From Tritrichomonas musculus (taxonomy: Eukaryota; Parabasalia; Tritrichomonadida; Tritrichomonadidae): a stretch of 64,000 bases of DNA. The stretch lies in assembly GCA_039105265.1 (NCBI GenBank), contig JAPFFF010000030.1, forward strand, positions 1,426,001 to 1,490,000, written 5' to 3'. Made by a program: the position numbers and the translations under genes. Positions 19,171 through 29,029 of this stretch are shown one piece after another. Below the pieces are notes generated by a model. It made no database searches. It was not told the DNA's origin and saw only the letters and a program-made list of their open reading frames with translations. Numbering within the stretch: the first letter of the stretch is position 1; each line of letters starts with the position of its first letter.

Positions 19171-22100
19171 TCAATTCGAATTGCATATAATATAGTCCTC
19201 TGATGTGAGTCCGTGGATGAATGGGGCACAGGATTGGTTCTCGAGGACAATCATTTTGGTGTGAGTCCCGGTGAGAGCATTCTTGTTTACCGTGATCTTG
19301 GACATCGTCATCTCACTGATTTTGCTCTGGATTTTGTTGCGCATCACCATCTGCAGATTGATATTTTTGCCAACCTTCACACCACCATTGTCGATGATGT
19401 CCTTGTAATCATCACTTGTAATACGGTTTTTCTTGAGGGAGACCCCCTTGAGTTTGAGTGCCTTGGTTACAGCTCCACTATTAAATATGGTGTAGCACTT
19501 GGGGGCTAACGCTATCATATTCTCACCATACTTCTCAATGCAGAGACCCAGTATTTTCTTCTCATCAGCGATTGTGTTTATATTGGGATTCGGCATGAAC
19601 TTATATATGTTCTCATCATAGAATGCCCTATTCTTGATGATGTATTTGAACTCTTGATCGGACCCCTTGGTATCATCACCAGCAACCGCAAAATACGCAC
19701 TATCAGTGTCCCCCTCTATGAAATGGAATCGCTCCACATCAAGGCACTTGTACATGAAGTCGTATATGAATGTGAGATACCAGAATTTGGCATTATCTAG
19801 AGTCCAGAATGATTCCTGAAGGCATGTAGTGCATTTGAAGCTCTTTGGGTTCATCTGGAGTAGATAGTTGTCATCACTCAATTTGGTGCCACTGACATAG
19901 TTGTCGTAGATGATATTCTGGAAGGTCTTATCGCGCGAGCATATCTTGATTTTGGAGAACTTCTCGGTGTTCATCCCATCGTACCCATATGAGCCATTCA
20001 TGCTGATCTTGTAGAACTTCTCGTTCGACAACATAGTTGGCTCGAACTTTGTTCGCGCTACGCTCAAGTCTTGTTCCAAGCCATTGCCTTTAACGGTACC
20101 CGATATGATATCCTGACGGCGTTTCATGAACTCGCTAACGAATGGGTTGAATCCGCGATGAGCCTCGTATTTGGTGAGACTCTTGATATCCTCGATGACA
20201 AGTCCATGGTCGAGGAGGAACCAGAGGTAGTAATTCGAGAATGTCTGATAGGTACCCATTGTATCAACACTCATGGTCAGCTTCCGTTCAGTTTTGTCAA
20301 CAGATGGGAGCTTATTGTGAGTCATGTAGTCGTGCATATATGGACCAATTGTGATCTCATCATTGGAGATATCGAAATTGCGGAATACAGGTGGGAAATT
20401 GATGAAGTAGTTGATTTTGGATATTGGGCATTTCAACATGACCTCCGCTTTGAACAGGAATTTGGGGTGCTTTCGGAGCTTCTGGCTGTTGATGATACTC
20501 ATGCATGTGTTGTAGGTCTTCATATTTTTGACCCCGTCCTTGTACACCTCGAATCGCTCCATCATGGAACCTGGCATATACATGACTCCCCCGTGATATG
20601 GATTGGCATCATGTTTGGTTGAACTGAATGCAGATGGGTATAAGCTGTTGAAATCGACTCCAACAATATGAGTCATCGTGTGTGGAGTATCATATGAGAT
20701 TACCTTGTGATCAACGGCGTTGTATCTAAAACGGTTTATTTTGGTATGACCCTTGATGTTGACTCGATGCATGACATTGGATAGACCACCTGTGATGTTG
20801 TTCCGTAAGCTGTAATATTCCTGTTCATCGTTGATGAGTGTTGGGAGATGCATCATCTTGCAGTACTTCTTCAGCTGAATTCGGAGTTTGGTTATATTGG
20901 GATCATCACGGCTGCGAAGTCTGTTGCATTCCGCACAAGCGAGTTTACAGTTGCTGAGTTCATGACCGATATCATTATTGATTCTATCGAGAGTAGGTCT
21001 GTTGGTCCATGTGAAGTGCTCACCACAGAGATGGCACTTGCCTGTATCTGGATTGTTGTACATCTCCATGAACTTATCGAATTGCTCCTCACAAACACAT
21101 TTATCGAGGTTCCTGGGCTTGTCCTTATGAGCTAGATTATATTTGACATCCTGGTTATAGTAGTTCTCGCATTTGAATCGCCACCAATCGAGGTTTGGTT
21201 TGAATTTGTTAATGGGATTCTGTATGGAGTATTCGGCATTTGGATCAAATTCCTTATATGCAAGTGCATACTTGATACAGGATGCATTCTTGCTTAGCGA
21301 TAGGTTTGAGATGAGGTCCACGTTGTACTGAGCATTGAGTGCAATCAGGTTGTCAATGGGTTTGATCATCATCTCGACATCATTATCATTGTATGCAAGT
21401 AGGTAGTCCCATCGGGTTTTATAGTTTTTGGCATCCTCGAGATATAGCTTGTAATCATCTGGTGTCAATGGGTTCTTCTGGTTGAGATAGCTGTAGAACG
21501 CCTCATACTCAAATGGCTCTGCTTTTGAGAGTACCTCATTGTAGTTCTCAGTGTTGATGGCTTCATATGGGAACACACCCTTAGAGCTATTCTCAACTCC
21601 CCCGCAAATGATTCCATTTGAGTGCAAAGCCATGCTTTGCCCAAAGTCTACCCCGAATTGCCGTAATGTACCTCCAGCGACAAATGATTGTGCGTCGATG
21701 AATCGCAACTTGGTGTCGTATTTGGGTGACTTCAATATGAACTGCTTCAATGAGGATGTGGTACCAATGATGCTATTGGGCTCAACACTCCAGAACATAT
21801 TTCGCTTGGCTGAACTGTAGTTGAGATACTCCTTGAATAGGTTGCTATCGAATCTACTCGAGTTGAATCCAAATACGGTTATCACATTCAGGTTGCGATC
21901 AATGGTTTTGAGATTGTCAACTGGTTGATTGATGAAGGATTTCATGTATTGAACCTTATCGTGATATACCTGCTTGGATTGCTCAAACAACCACTCGATC
22001 CATTTGATGATGAACTCAGATGAATCTCTTAATGAGAAGTGCTTTGTGGTACAACCAGATTGCGATTTGACACATGACGATACGCTAAGGGGAATCAGTT

Positions 22101-24819
22101 GTGAGTTGATGGTTGTGGATGAACCAATAGATGTATTCACAGGCTGTTCAACAGTTTCGAAATCGTAGGTGATGTAATATATGTTGGGTTTCCATTCGAG
22201 ACCATAGGCTAAGCAATATTCGTACACCGGATTGCTGAGTATATGTGGACAGTATGGTAGTGGTTCACGATTGGGTATGAATCGCTTTCGAAATACCCCA
22301 TCACAGTTCTTAACATGGTTCTCGAAACACTTCATATTGTAATGACCGTAATGGGCATATGAGCCACACTTTGGGCAGATATGGATGTTGGTCAGCTTCT
22401 CAGCATTCCTGATGTACATTATGTGGATGATTCGATTTTGGGTGTACAGCAATGCGGATTTCCTAAATGAGTTATCGCTATTGTATTTCCATTGGTCCTG
22501 AAGGTTATAGACTTTGAGATCCTCCATGTACTCATAGATGTCCACATTCAAGTGATGCTTCTCAGCAGATGCCTTCATGGATTCAATTGATGTACCCGGA
22601 TAGTTGTTCAGGAGGTCGATTGCATCTTGAGATGGCTTAGTAGAATACACTATATTGTGATCCTCGCATAGGAGCTTCCTAGCTACCTGTGTGCGATTCT
22701 TAGTATTGCAACCAGATTCAGGGTCAACCAGATGGTCATCTAGACATGCAGCCAGAAATCGGTACCAACATAGATTGTCATCGGCATTGTCCGTGATGAT
22801 GTATTTGCTATTTTTGATCTCAGGAGGTAAATCCTTGATTGGACCACTAACCTTGACCATTCGAGATACCGTGAATGAGACTGATCCTACCATAATCAAC
22901 TTGGTTCCAGATGTCGAGGTCTCATATGAGTGCAGTACTGATTCAATATAGTACTTCACGATATCAAGTGATTGCTCATCACGAACCACAATTGGGATAG
23001 CCGATTTATAGTTGTTCCAATTGATTTCCCTAGCTACATATTCACATGAATACCCAAACACTTTCTCAGCATAGGGGGTCTCAAATACACCCGAGAGTTG
23101 GAAATAGATTTTGAATGGTTTTACCTCACGCTTATAGACCTGTTGCAAGCCGTCATATATAGAGTTCAATGAGGATATCGAGTTGAAGTAGTATATGTAT
23201 ATTGGCTCATAGGTATCGATATCCTCACGCTCATTGGAATCACTATCAGCATATTTGGTATATGATCGCCAAGCCTCAACAGCCCTATCATAGCTATCAG
23301 GTTCATTCACCATGAGGAAATCGGTGTGTTTCGATTTGAACTCATGACCGAACTCACTGAGGTAATCGAGTATTTCATTATTTTCGGGGTCCTTGGGGAG
23401 ATCATCAATGTTTTCGGTGACCTTGGGGGAATCATTGATAATATGGACCAGTTTTGTAACCTTAGTCCTGTCTCGGGGTATATTATGTATTTCAGTTCTG
23501 TCGATATACTCGGGGAAATATTTGTTGAAATAGGAATGTGCTTTGTTATCATCAATACTAGCGTTACTACCGATAATATGATTCAGTTTTGTAACCTTAG
23601 TCCTGTCTCGGAGTATATCTTGTATTTCAGCTCTATCGAGATACTCGGGATAATACTTGTTGAAATATGAATATGCTTTGTGTTCATCATCTAATTGCTG
23701 AATGAACTTAATCCAGGTATTCAATTGCTGGCGTTCATCAATGCGGTCCTCAATCTTGTAAGCATCTCTATTGAAATTATTGAAGTAATCCTTAGTTCGT
23801 TCAGTCTCAAGTCTCTCGAAGAATGTATCAAGATCTGATTCCTTGATATGATAATCGCGATCAAAACCGGTGCGATATACAAATAAATTATCATTCAGGA
23901 ACTTTACGAAACTGCTCAGTCGTTCATTATATGATCTGTTGTGGAATTGGATGTTGGCATCGAACTCCTCATTGGCCTTATCGATATATTCTTCAACAGT
24001 TTCCTCGGGTATAATACGTTTAGCGAAATTCTTAGTACTAATCTTGCGATGCTTTTCACGCTCCAGTTTCTTCTCCTGTTCCCGCTTCTGTTTCAATCGA
24101 TCGCGTTTCGACTTCTCAGCGAGTTTCCGTTCCCGCTTCTGGAGACGTTCCTGTTCAATACGCTCCTGTTCCGATTTCTTAGCGAGTTCACGTTCAAGTC
24201 TGACCTCCTCAAGTGCAATCAGATTCTTGTCAGTTGCATCCCTCAGCAGCTCATCCTCTTGTTCATCACGCAGTCTCTCAAAGAATTTCTCAAAATGGGA
24301 TTCCTCGAGATAATAATCGCGATCAAACCCAGTACGATATACGAATGCATTGTCATTTAGGAACTTTATGAAACCGTTCCGTCGTTCATTATATGGTATG
24401 TCGTATGGGATATTGCCACCGAACTCCTCATTGGCGATATCGATATAAGCGTCAACAGTATTTGTGGCTTGAATATTTCTAGCAAAATTCTTAGTAATAA
24501 TCTTGCTATTCAGTAAACGTTCAGCATGTTCCAGTCCCAATTTCTCGAGACGCTCCTGTTCAGCACGCGTAAGCCTCAGTCGTCTGATGAATGTTTCAAG
24601 ATCTGATTCCTTGAGCTTATTGTCGGTATCAAAACCAGTGTGAGCTACAAATGAGTTCTCATTCAGGAACTTTATGAGACTGCTCAGCTGTCCAACATAT
24701 GGTCTGTAGGATGAGATACCCCCATCGAACTCTTCATTGATGATATTGATATAGTCTCTGACGACATCTGTGGGTAGAACCTTTTTATCGAAATTCCAAC
24801 TAGTAATATTACTACTCAT
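19171..24819 (-). CDS. Protein-primed DNA polymerase B with large N-terminal extension (1882 aa)
   Basis: Order of parts: three repeats of about 80 residues (about 8-90, 107-192, 258-343) with a highly charged KR/E linker between the second and third. A doubled SYFNKYYPEYLDRAEI segment follows (about 375-460). An OTU-like region has DNLCWYRFLAACL (about 680). A zinc finger has CPKCGSYAHYGH and HVKNC (about 814-840). Exonuclease motifs are YDFETVE (about 885), NSSRFDSNLF (about 990) and YNDNDVEMM (about 1143). An HNH-like insert has CHLC, TLDRINNDIGHE and ACAECNRLR (about 1253-1298). Palm motifs are VGVDFNSLYP (about 1388), KISMNGSYGY and EGDTDSAYF (about 1705). It replicates the element. The start follows GTATTTTTACC and GCAAATG. 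Confidence 0.95.
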   Translation of the reverse strand: MSSNITSWNFDKKVLPTDVVRDYINIINEEFDGGISSYRPYVGQLSSLIKFLNENSFVAHTGFDTDNKLKESDLETFIRRLRLTRAEQERLEKLGLEHAERLLNSKIITKNFARNIQATNTVDAYIDIANEEFGGNIPYDIPYNERRNGFIKFLNDNAFVYRTGFDRDYYLEESHFEKFFERLRDEQEDELLRDATDKNLIALEEVRLERELAKKSEQERIEQERLQKRERKLAEKSKRDRLKQKREQEKKLEREKHRKISTKNFAKRIIPEETVEEYIDKANEEFDANIQFHNRSYNERLSSFVKFLNDNLFVYRTGFDRDYHIKESDLDTFFERLETERTKDYFNNFNRDAYKIEDRIDERQQLNTWIKFIQQLDDEHKAYSYFNKYYPEYLDRAEIQDILRDRTKVTKLNHIIGSNASIDDNKAHSYFNKYFPEYIDRTEIHNIPRDRTKVTKLVHIINDSPKVTENIDDLPKDPENNEILDYLSEFGHEFKSKHTDFLMVNEPDSYDRAVEAWRSYTKYADSDSNEREDIDTYEPIYIYYFNSISSLNSIYDGLQQVYKREVKPFKIYFQLSGVFETPYAEKVFGYSCEYVAREINWNNYKSAIPIVVRDEQSLDIVKYYIESVLHSYETSTSGTKLIMVGSVSFTVSRMVKVSGPIKDLPPEIKNSKYIITDNADDNLCWYRFLAACLDDHLVDPESGCNTKNRTQVARKLLCEDHNIVYSTKPSQDAIDLLNNYPGTSIESMKASAEKHHLNVDIYEYMEDLKVYNLQDQWKYNSDNSFRKSALLYTQNRIIHIMYIRNAEKLTNIHICPKCGSYAHYGHYNMKCFENHVKNCDGVFRKRFIPNREPLPYCPHILSNPVYEYCLAYGLEWKPNIYYITYDFETVEQPVNTSIGSSTTINSQLIPLSVSSCVKSQSGCTTKHFSLRDSSEFIIKWIEWLFEQSKQVYHDKVQYMKSFINQPVDNLKTIDRNLNVITVFGFNSSRFDSNLFKEYLNYSSAKRNMFWSVEPNSIIGTTSSLKQFILKSPKYDTKLRFIDAQSFVAGGTLRQFGVDFGQSMALHSNGIICGGVENSSKGVFPYEAINTENYNEVLSKAEPFEYEAFYSYLNQKNPLTPDDYKLYLEDAKNYKTRWDYLLAYNDNDVEMMIKPIDNLIALNAQYNVDLISNLSLSKNASCIKYALAYKEFDPNAEYSIQNPINKFKPNLDWWRFKCENYYNQDVKYNLAHKDKPRNLDKCVCEEQFDKFMEMYNNPDTGKCHLCGEHFTWTNRPTLDRINNDIGHELSNCKLACAECNRLRSRDDPNITKLRIQLKKYCKMMHLPTLINDEQEYYSLRNNITGGLSNVMHRVNIKGHTKINRFRYNAVDHKVISYDTPHTMTHIVGVDFNSLYPSAFSSTKHDANPYHGGVMYMPGSMMERFEVYKDGVKNMKTYNTCMSIINSQKLRKHPKFLFKAEVMLKCPISKINYFINFPPVFRNFDISNDEITIGPYMHDYMTHNKLPSVDKTERKLTMSVDTMGTYQTFSNYYLWFLLDHGLVIEDIKSLTKYEAHRGFNPFVSEFMKRRQDIISGTVKGNGLEQDLSVARTKFEPTMLSNEKFYKISMNGSYGYDGMNTEKFSKIKICSRDKTFQNIIYDNYVSGTKLSDDNYLLQMNPKSFKCTTCLQESFWTLDNAKFWYLTFIYDFMYKCLDVERFHFIEGDTDSAYFAVAGDDTKGSDQEFKYIIKNRAFYDENIYKFMPNPNINTIADEKKILGLCIEKYGENMIALAPKCYTIFNSGAVTKALKLKGVSLKKNRITSDDYKDIIDNGGVKVGKNINLQMVMRNKIQSKISEMTMSKITVNKNALTGTHTKMIVLENQSCAPFIHGLTSEDYIICNSN

Positions 24820-24885
24820 TTGCCCATTGGTAAAAATACAAAAATAATCATCGCAACGCAGTTGATGACATACTATTTTTGAATT

Positions 24886-25407
24886 TTACTCAATTGTATC
24901 AATCTCATCTGGAGCTGGGCCGTTTATAGGCATATGGGTGTTGATTAGTTTTTGGGTCATATACATGGAGATACTCAATTTCAGGTTATCGCGTATGAGT
25001 CTACGCAATAGGGATACACGTTTATGAGGTTCTGCGTTGGAGATCGCATCGATTACTGTCTGTGATGTGACATATTGGATCAATCGGTCGTGATCCCCAA
25101 TATCCAGGAACTTGCTTCGATTGAATATATGGGTGCGATTTAAACGAGGTCGAGGATGTTCAATAGATGGGGTCTCAGGAGGTGAGTCATTTGCATCCTG
25201 AGTGGTGTCCTGAGTGGTGTCGATATGAGCTTCAGCCTTTGGGGTATCAGCAGATGGTTTGCGTTTATGGTTCATACGCTTAATCAAATGCTTGACATCT
25301 CGGCGCAAATCGGTGATACCATCTACGATCTTTAGGAGTATCTCAGCATCAGTTGCTGTACCAGTAGCCATATCAGTAGCTGTACCAGTTGCTGTATCAG
25401 TATCCAT
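24886..25407 (-). CDS. Polinton protein of unknown function (173 aa)
   Basis: The N-terminus is a TDTATGTATDMATGTATDA repeat. A basic segment (RRDVKHLIKRMNHKRKP) and a Pro/Thr-rich linker follow. The C-terminal half (about residues 90-165) looks helical. No family is recognised. It sits upstream of PolB on the same strand and might be a replication accessory or terminal protein candidate. That idea rests only on position and basic charge. The start follows TATTTTTGCATAAATG, one of the clearest copies of the element's start motif. Confidence 0.75.
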   Translation of the reverse strand: MDTDTATGTATDMATGTATDAEILLKIVDGITDLRRDVKHLIKRMNHKRKPSADTPKAEAHIDTTQDTTQDANDSPPETPSIEHPRPRLNRTHIFNRSKFLDIGDHDRLIQYVTSQTVIDAISNAEPHKRVSLLRRLIRDNLKLSISMYMTQKLINTHMPINGPAPDEIDTIE

Positions 25408-25462
25408 TTATGCAAAAATAAAATATTATTTTCGACTGTTCCAGGGATTTTGACGAATGTAC

Positions 25463-26230
25463 TTATGATTGCATTGTGGTTGTGAAATATTTGTCCACTG
25501 CTGTGTGAAAATCATTAAGGCATGACCTTTTGATGGTAATCCTAGTTCCACCTACAGTGACATCATCCCCTTTGAACATAGCTTTGGCCATACGCTTGAT
25601 ATCTTCATTCGGGGTCATTGCGATGGGTAGGTCATCAATAAATATCCAGCGCTTCTTCTTATCTTGATATATCCTACTGACCTGCCTCCATGAATGCTTG
25701 TTGCGACGAACGAGATGGAGTACCACAGAATCCTTATCTTTGGGAAGATCCTCAAGCCATATCATATATCGGTAGCTATTTTTGTGATCCTTGGGGACAG
25801 CCCTTGGAGTGAGGTCCTTGATTTTGTTATCCAGCTGCTCGCGTTGCTGAGAAGCTAGTGAATCCAATAATTGCATGACATCCCATGCATATGATGGTGA
25901 TGCCCACATTGCAATATGATTGACCAGCAATCGGTGAACATACATACCCTTCAAATCATTTGACAAATTGGGTCTATCTTCATACAATTTCTGGTCTGGT
26001 AGAATTCTACCGGACCCACTTTCGAGCAATTCCTGTGTTGATTTGTTATCAAACCAATGGCGAAACTGCTTCTTGGAATTGCATGCAGCGAGAATGCTTT
26101 GAGCTTGGTACATATCATCCTTAATGGAATGTATCAAACGGAGCTTCTCATTATACTGGATGAATTCATATTCGGTATCGATTGGTTCGACAACAGCTGA
26201 CACTGATGTGTTTGTCCCAGTTGATTCCAT
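25463..26230 (-). CDS. KilA-N domain DNA-binding protein (255 aa)
   Basis: Residues about 35-125 fit the KilA-N fold: QFRHWFDNKSTQELLE, then LKGMYVHRLLVNHIAMWASP and YAWDVMQLLDSL. These are the hallmark words of KilA-N proteins of phages and large DNA viruses, which bind DNA. The C-terminal part (about 145-245) has YRYMIWLEDLPKDKDSVVLH and WIFIDDLPIAM, resembling the companion domain often attached to KilA-N, and may bind a regulator or DNA. The gene itself contains the palindrome GGTAGAATTCTACC at 25998-26011. The start follows ATTTTTTATCG and CCAAATG. Confidence 0.87.
   Translation of the reverse strand: MESTGTNTSVSAVVEPIDTEYEFIQYNEKLRLIHSIKDDMYQAQSILAACNSKKQFRHWFDNKSTQELLESGSGRILPDQKLYEDRPNLSNDLKGMYVHRLLVNHIAMWASPSYAWDVMQLLDSLASQQREQLDNKIKDLTPRAVPKDHKNSYRYMIWLEDLPKDKDSVVLHLVRRNKHSWRQVSRIYQDKKKRWIFIDDLPIAMTPNEDIKRMAKAMFKGDDVTVGGTRITIKRSCLNDFHTAVDKYFTTTMQS
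25998..26011. repeat. Palindrome GGTAGAATTCTACC inside the KilA-N gene (copy 3)
   Basis: This is the same 14-bp palindromic core as the two intergenic copies, here in coding sequence and flanked by TCT and GGACCC, so it lacks the 24-bp partner block. Confidence 0.6.
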
Positions 26231-26322
26231 TTGGAATTCGATAAAAAATTGAGTTGCATTGCGAACTAGCTAGTTATTACATCATATGGAGTTGAGTCCA
26301 AAAATATATAATGGGAATGAGC

Positions 26323-26625
26323 TTACGCATATTCATATGAGAATGCGAGTATTTTCAATAGCATCTTGATACGCCCCAAATCGAGTTCCTTGCGATCATA
26401 GCTATCACCATCTATGATTTTGGTTCGGAGGGATTCCAAATCGGTTTCGAAATTTGATATTGTGTCGATGAGATCGTCCATGAAATCATCGTCGTTGTGG
26501 TAGTCGAATGCAAGGGATTTCCATTGGGGATATTTCTTGAGGATGACGCGTTCGAGGTAATCGAGTTTGACACCATTAGCTTCGACAGTGGAGAGTTGTG
26601 GCATGGCACCAGTTGCTGAATTCAT
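26323..26625 (-). CDS. Polinton protein of unknown function (100 aa), acidic
   Basis: This is the gene nearest the right terminal repeat. The product is acidic with helical character (DDDFMDDLIDTISNFETDLE). The start at 26625 (MNSATGAMPQ) is preferred over an upstream ATG inside the terminal repeat, because GATTTTTTATCCAGTTAGAAATG precedes it. That wording is shared with the genes starting at 2329 and 26230. No family is recognised. Confidence 0.68.
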   Translation of the reverse strand: MNSATGAMPQLSTVEANGVKLDYLERVILKKYPQWKSLAFDYHNDDDFMDDLIDTISNFETDLESLRTKIIDGDSYDRKELDLGRIKMLLKILAFSYEYA

Positions 26626-26697
26626 TTCTAACTGGATAAAAAATCGAATTGGTTTGAGAATCGCGTTATTTTTGGAATTCATCTGGTCTGTTCCATC

Positions 26698-26958
26698 GGT
26701 CTGTTCCATCGGTCTGTTCCATAGGTAGTCACATAAGTGGTCCATAGGTAGTCCCATAGGTGGTCTATATGCGGCCTATTTTCGGAATTTGTATGGGCCC
26801 GAATATGGGCGTTTTAAAGGCGTTTTGGGGTAGTATGCGGTATGGGTCCCATATGTGGATTTTGAATTTTAACCCGAATATGGGCCCAAAAATGGGCCAT
26901 TTATAGGCGTTTTAAGTGGATTCTATCTGACCCCGATTATTGATACACTATCACTACT
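26698..26958 (-). repeat. Inner Polinton right terminal inverted repeat
   Basis: It is the reverse complement of 1975-2235. Just inside it, one extra 13-bp GATGGAACAGACC unit is present compared with the left end. Confidence 0.96.
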
Positions 26959-26964
26959 CACCTC
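26959..26964. repeat. Target-site duplication, right copy (CACCTC)
   Basis: It matches 1969-1974 exactly and directly follows the end of the right terminal repeat. Confidence 0.95.
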
Positions 26965-28969
26965 CAAAGTCAACACCAAATTGCTTTAATGTTCCACCGG
27001 CAACAAAAGCTTGAGCATCTATAAAACGAAGTTTGGTTGGATATTTAGTTGAAGTAAGTACGAATTGTTTTAGTGATGATAATGTTCCAATGATGCTATT
27101 TGATTCAATTTTCCAATGAGAGGCATTAAGATATTGTTTGAATAGATTACTATCAAATCTTGAAGAATTGAAACCAAATACCGTTATGGTAGTTATACTG
27201 TTGTCTATCTTTTCAGGTACACATGAGTATTGTTGTTTGTCTTTGTATACAATTAATGATTGTTCAAAAAGCCAATCAAGCCATAATGGAATGAAATCTT
27301 TGTTATCCTGTAAACTAAAATGCTTTGTTGTTAAGCCAGAAGCGGACTTTACGCATGAGGAAACTGATAACGGTAAGAGCCGTGAATTGATAATAGTTGA
27401 TTTACTGGCTTCTGTATTTACAACTTGATCCATTGTTTCAAAGTCATATGTTATGTAATAGATATTCGGTTTCCATGGTAGTCCGTGTGCAAGACAATAC
27501 TCATAGACAGGATTGTTTAAAATATGTGGACAATATGGTAAAGCTTCCTTGGCTGGTACAAATTGTTTCTTATACTTACCATCACAATGTTTGACATGAT
27601 CATCGAAACGTTTGATATTACTATGCCCGTAATGAACATAAGAATTGCATTTTGGACAAACATGAATTGCAGTAAGTTTTTCAGCATCTTTGATAAACAT
27701 AATATGAACAGTAAGGTCTTTGGTAAATAATAATGCTGAATAAGTTGTGTAATCTTTGTTGAAATACCATTGTTCCTGTAAGTCATATTGTTTGTCATTG
27801 TTGTATTCATATATGTTTATGTTGATTTTATGTTTTTCGGCTAATTCTTTCATTTCCTCCATTGTTACTCCTTGAAAATTGTCCAATAAACGTTGTGCGT
27901 GCTTTGGTATTTTTGTTGTATAAGTTATTCCATATTCCTCAAGTAGCAGTTTCTTGGCACGTTTAGTACGATGTTTGATGTCGTATTTGGTTGTATTAGT
28001 CAATTCAGGAAACAAACAACAAGCAAGAAAACGGTACCAACATAAATTATCATCTTCATCATCAACAATTATATAATTATTACTCTTCTTGAATATTTCT
28101 GGAAGATCTTTGATTCGACCTGTAACCTTACGCATTCTCGATATCGTAAAGGATATTGAGTGTACAATTGTTAGTTTATTGTTTGATGAAGTTGTTTCAT
28201 AGCTGTTTAGTACAGTTTCTATATACATTTTGCATTCATCAAGGTTTCGTTCATCTTTTACTATAATTGGTATGGCAGATTTGTAGTTTTGCCATCTGAT
28301 CTCTCTAGCCTCATAATCATATTTTTCTTCATAAGTTTCAAAGTCAAAGGTACTTGTTTCAAAGACTCCAGAAAGTTGAAAGTGTATTTTAAATGGTTTT
28401 AGTTCACTTTGGTAAACATGAAGCAAGGCATCATATATGTTTGCTAGAGATGATATTTCATTGAAATAATATGTAATAATAGGTTTACCATGATCATTAC
28501 GTTCTTTAACCAAAGCTTCTGGGTAGTCATATGCTTGCAAAGCTGCTACTGCTCTATCGAAATCATTTGGAAAATTAACTATTAGAAAATCATTATGCTT
28601 ACTAGTGAATTGTTGACCATTTTTCTTAAGGTACTCGTACAGTTCTTCGTTTTCTGGTTCATTTACTTCGGGTGTATTAATTATTGTTGTTATTCGTTGT
28701 TGGTTTTGTTTGATAACTTCATCAATGTAATTATTAATGGTAATTTCATCAATAACATCTGTAGGAGCTAATTCATCAGGCTTAATATCACCAAGAAGAA
28801 TATTGTAAGCATTGTTGTCGTTGAAATATTTACATAGCCTTGTAATATTTATATTGTTGTCTTGGTCAATAATAATATTAGCATTTAATTTAGTGTTCAG
28901 AATCGCAATGAATTTGGTTATTGTTTCTGTATCCAAATTGAATAATGTTTCTGGTATTAAATTTGTCAT
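26959..28969 (-). pseudogene. Outer Polinton DNA polymerase B, N-terminal part
   Basis: It starts at MTNLIPETLFNLD and has one copy of the N-terminal repeat seen three times in the inner polymerase (TKFIAILNTKLN, then LCKYFNDNNAYN). An OTU-like stretch follows (DDNLCWYRFLACCL), then a zinc finger (CPKCNSYVHYGH and HVKHC), an exonuclease motif YDFETMDQ and NSSRFDSNLF. The gene is cut by the inner Polinton. The leader is longer and more AT-rich than in the inner element (TATTTTTGTATTTTAAAT about 70 bp before the ATG). It is clearly homologous to, but well diverged from, the inner copy. Confidence 0.9.
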
Positions 28970-29029
28970 TTGGCGTTTGGTTCGTTTTGTATAAGAATAA
29001 AATTAAAATATTTAAAATATTTAAAATAC

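Larger units (their letters stand above)
1975..26958. mobile_element. Inner Maverick/Polinton, looks whole, 24,984 bp
   Basis: The element is bounded by 261-bp inverted repeats that look identical and by a 6-bp target duplication. It holds the Polinton core set: PolB, DDE integrase, FtsK/HerA-type packaging ATPase and major capsid protein, plus KilA-N, fibre-like, coiled-coil and unknown genes. I see no obvious break in any major reading frame. Matching terminal repeats, intact frames and insertion inside another Polinton point to a recent insertion. I do not recognise the adenovirus-like cysteine protease usual in many Polintons; one of the unknown genes or the OTU-like part of PolB might serve. 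It is visibly more GC-rich than the host DNA. Confidence 0.96.

Noticed and set aside
20071-20622. 183-codon plus-strand frame opposite PolB
   Set aside because: It is the shadow of the conserved polymerase palm region on the other strand.
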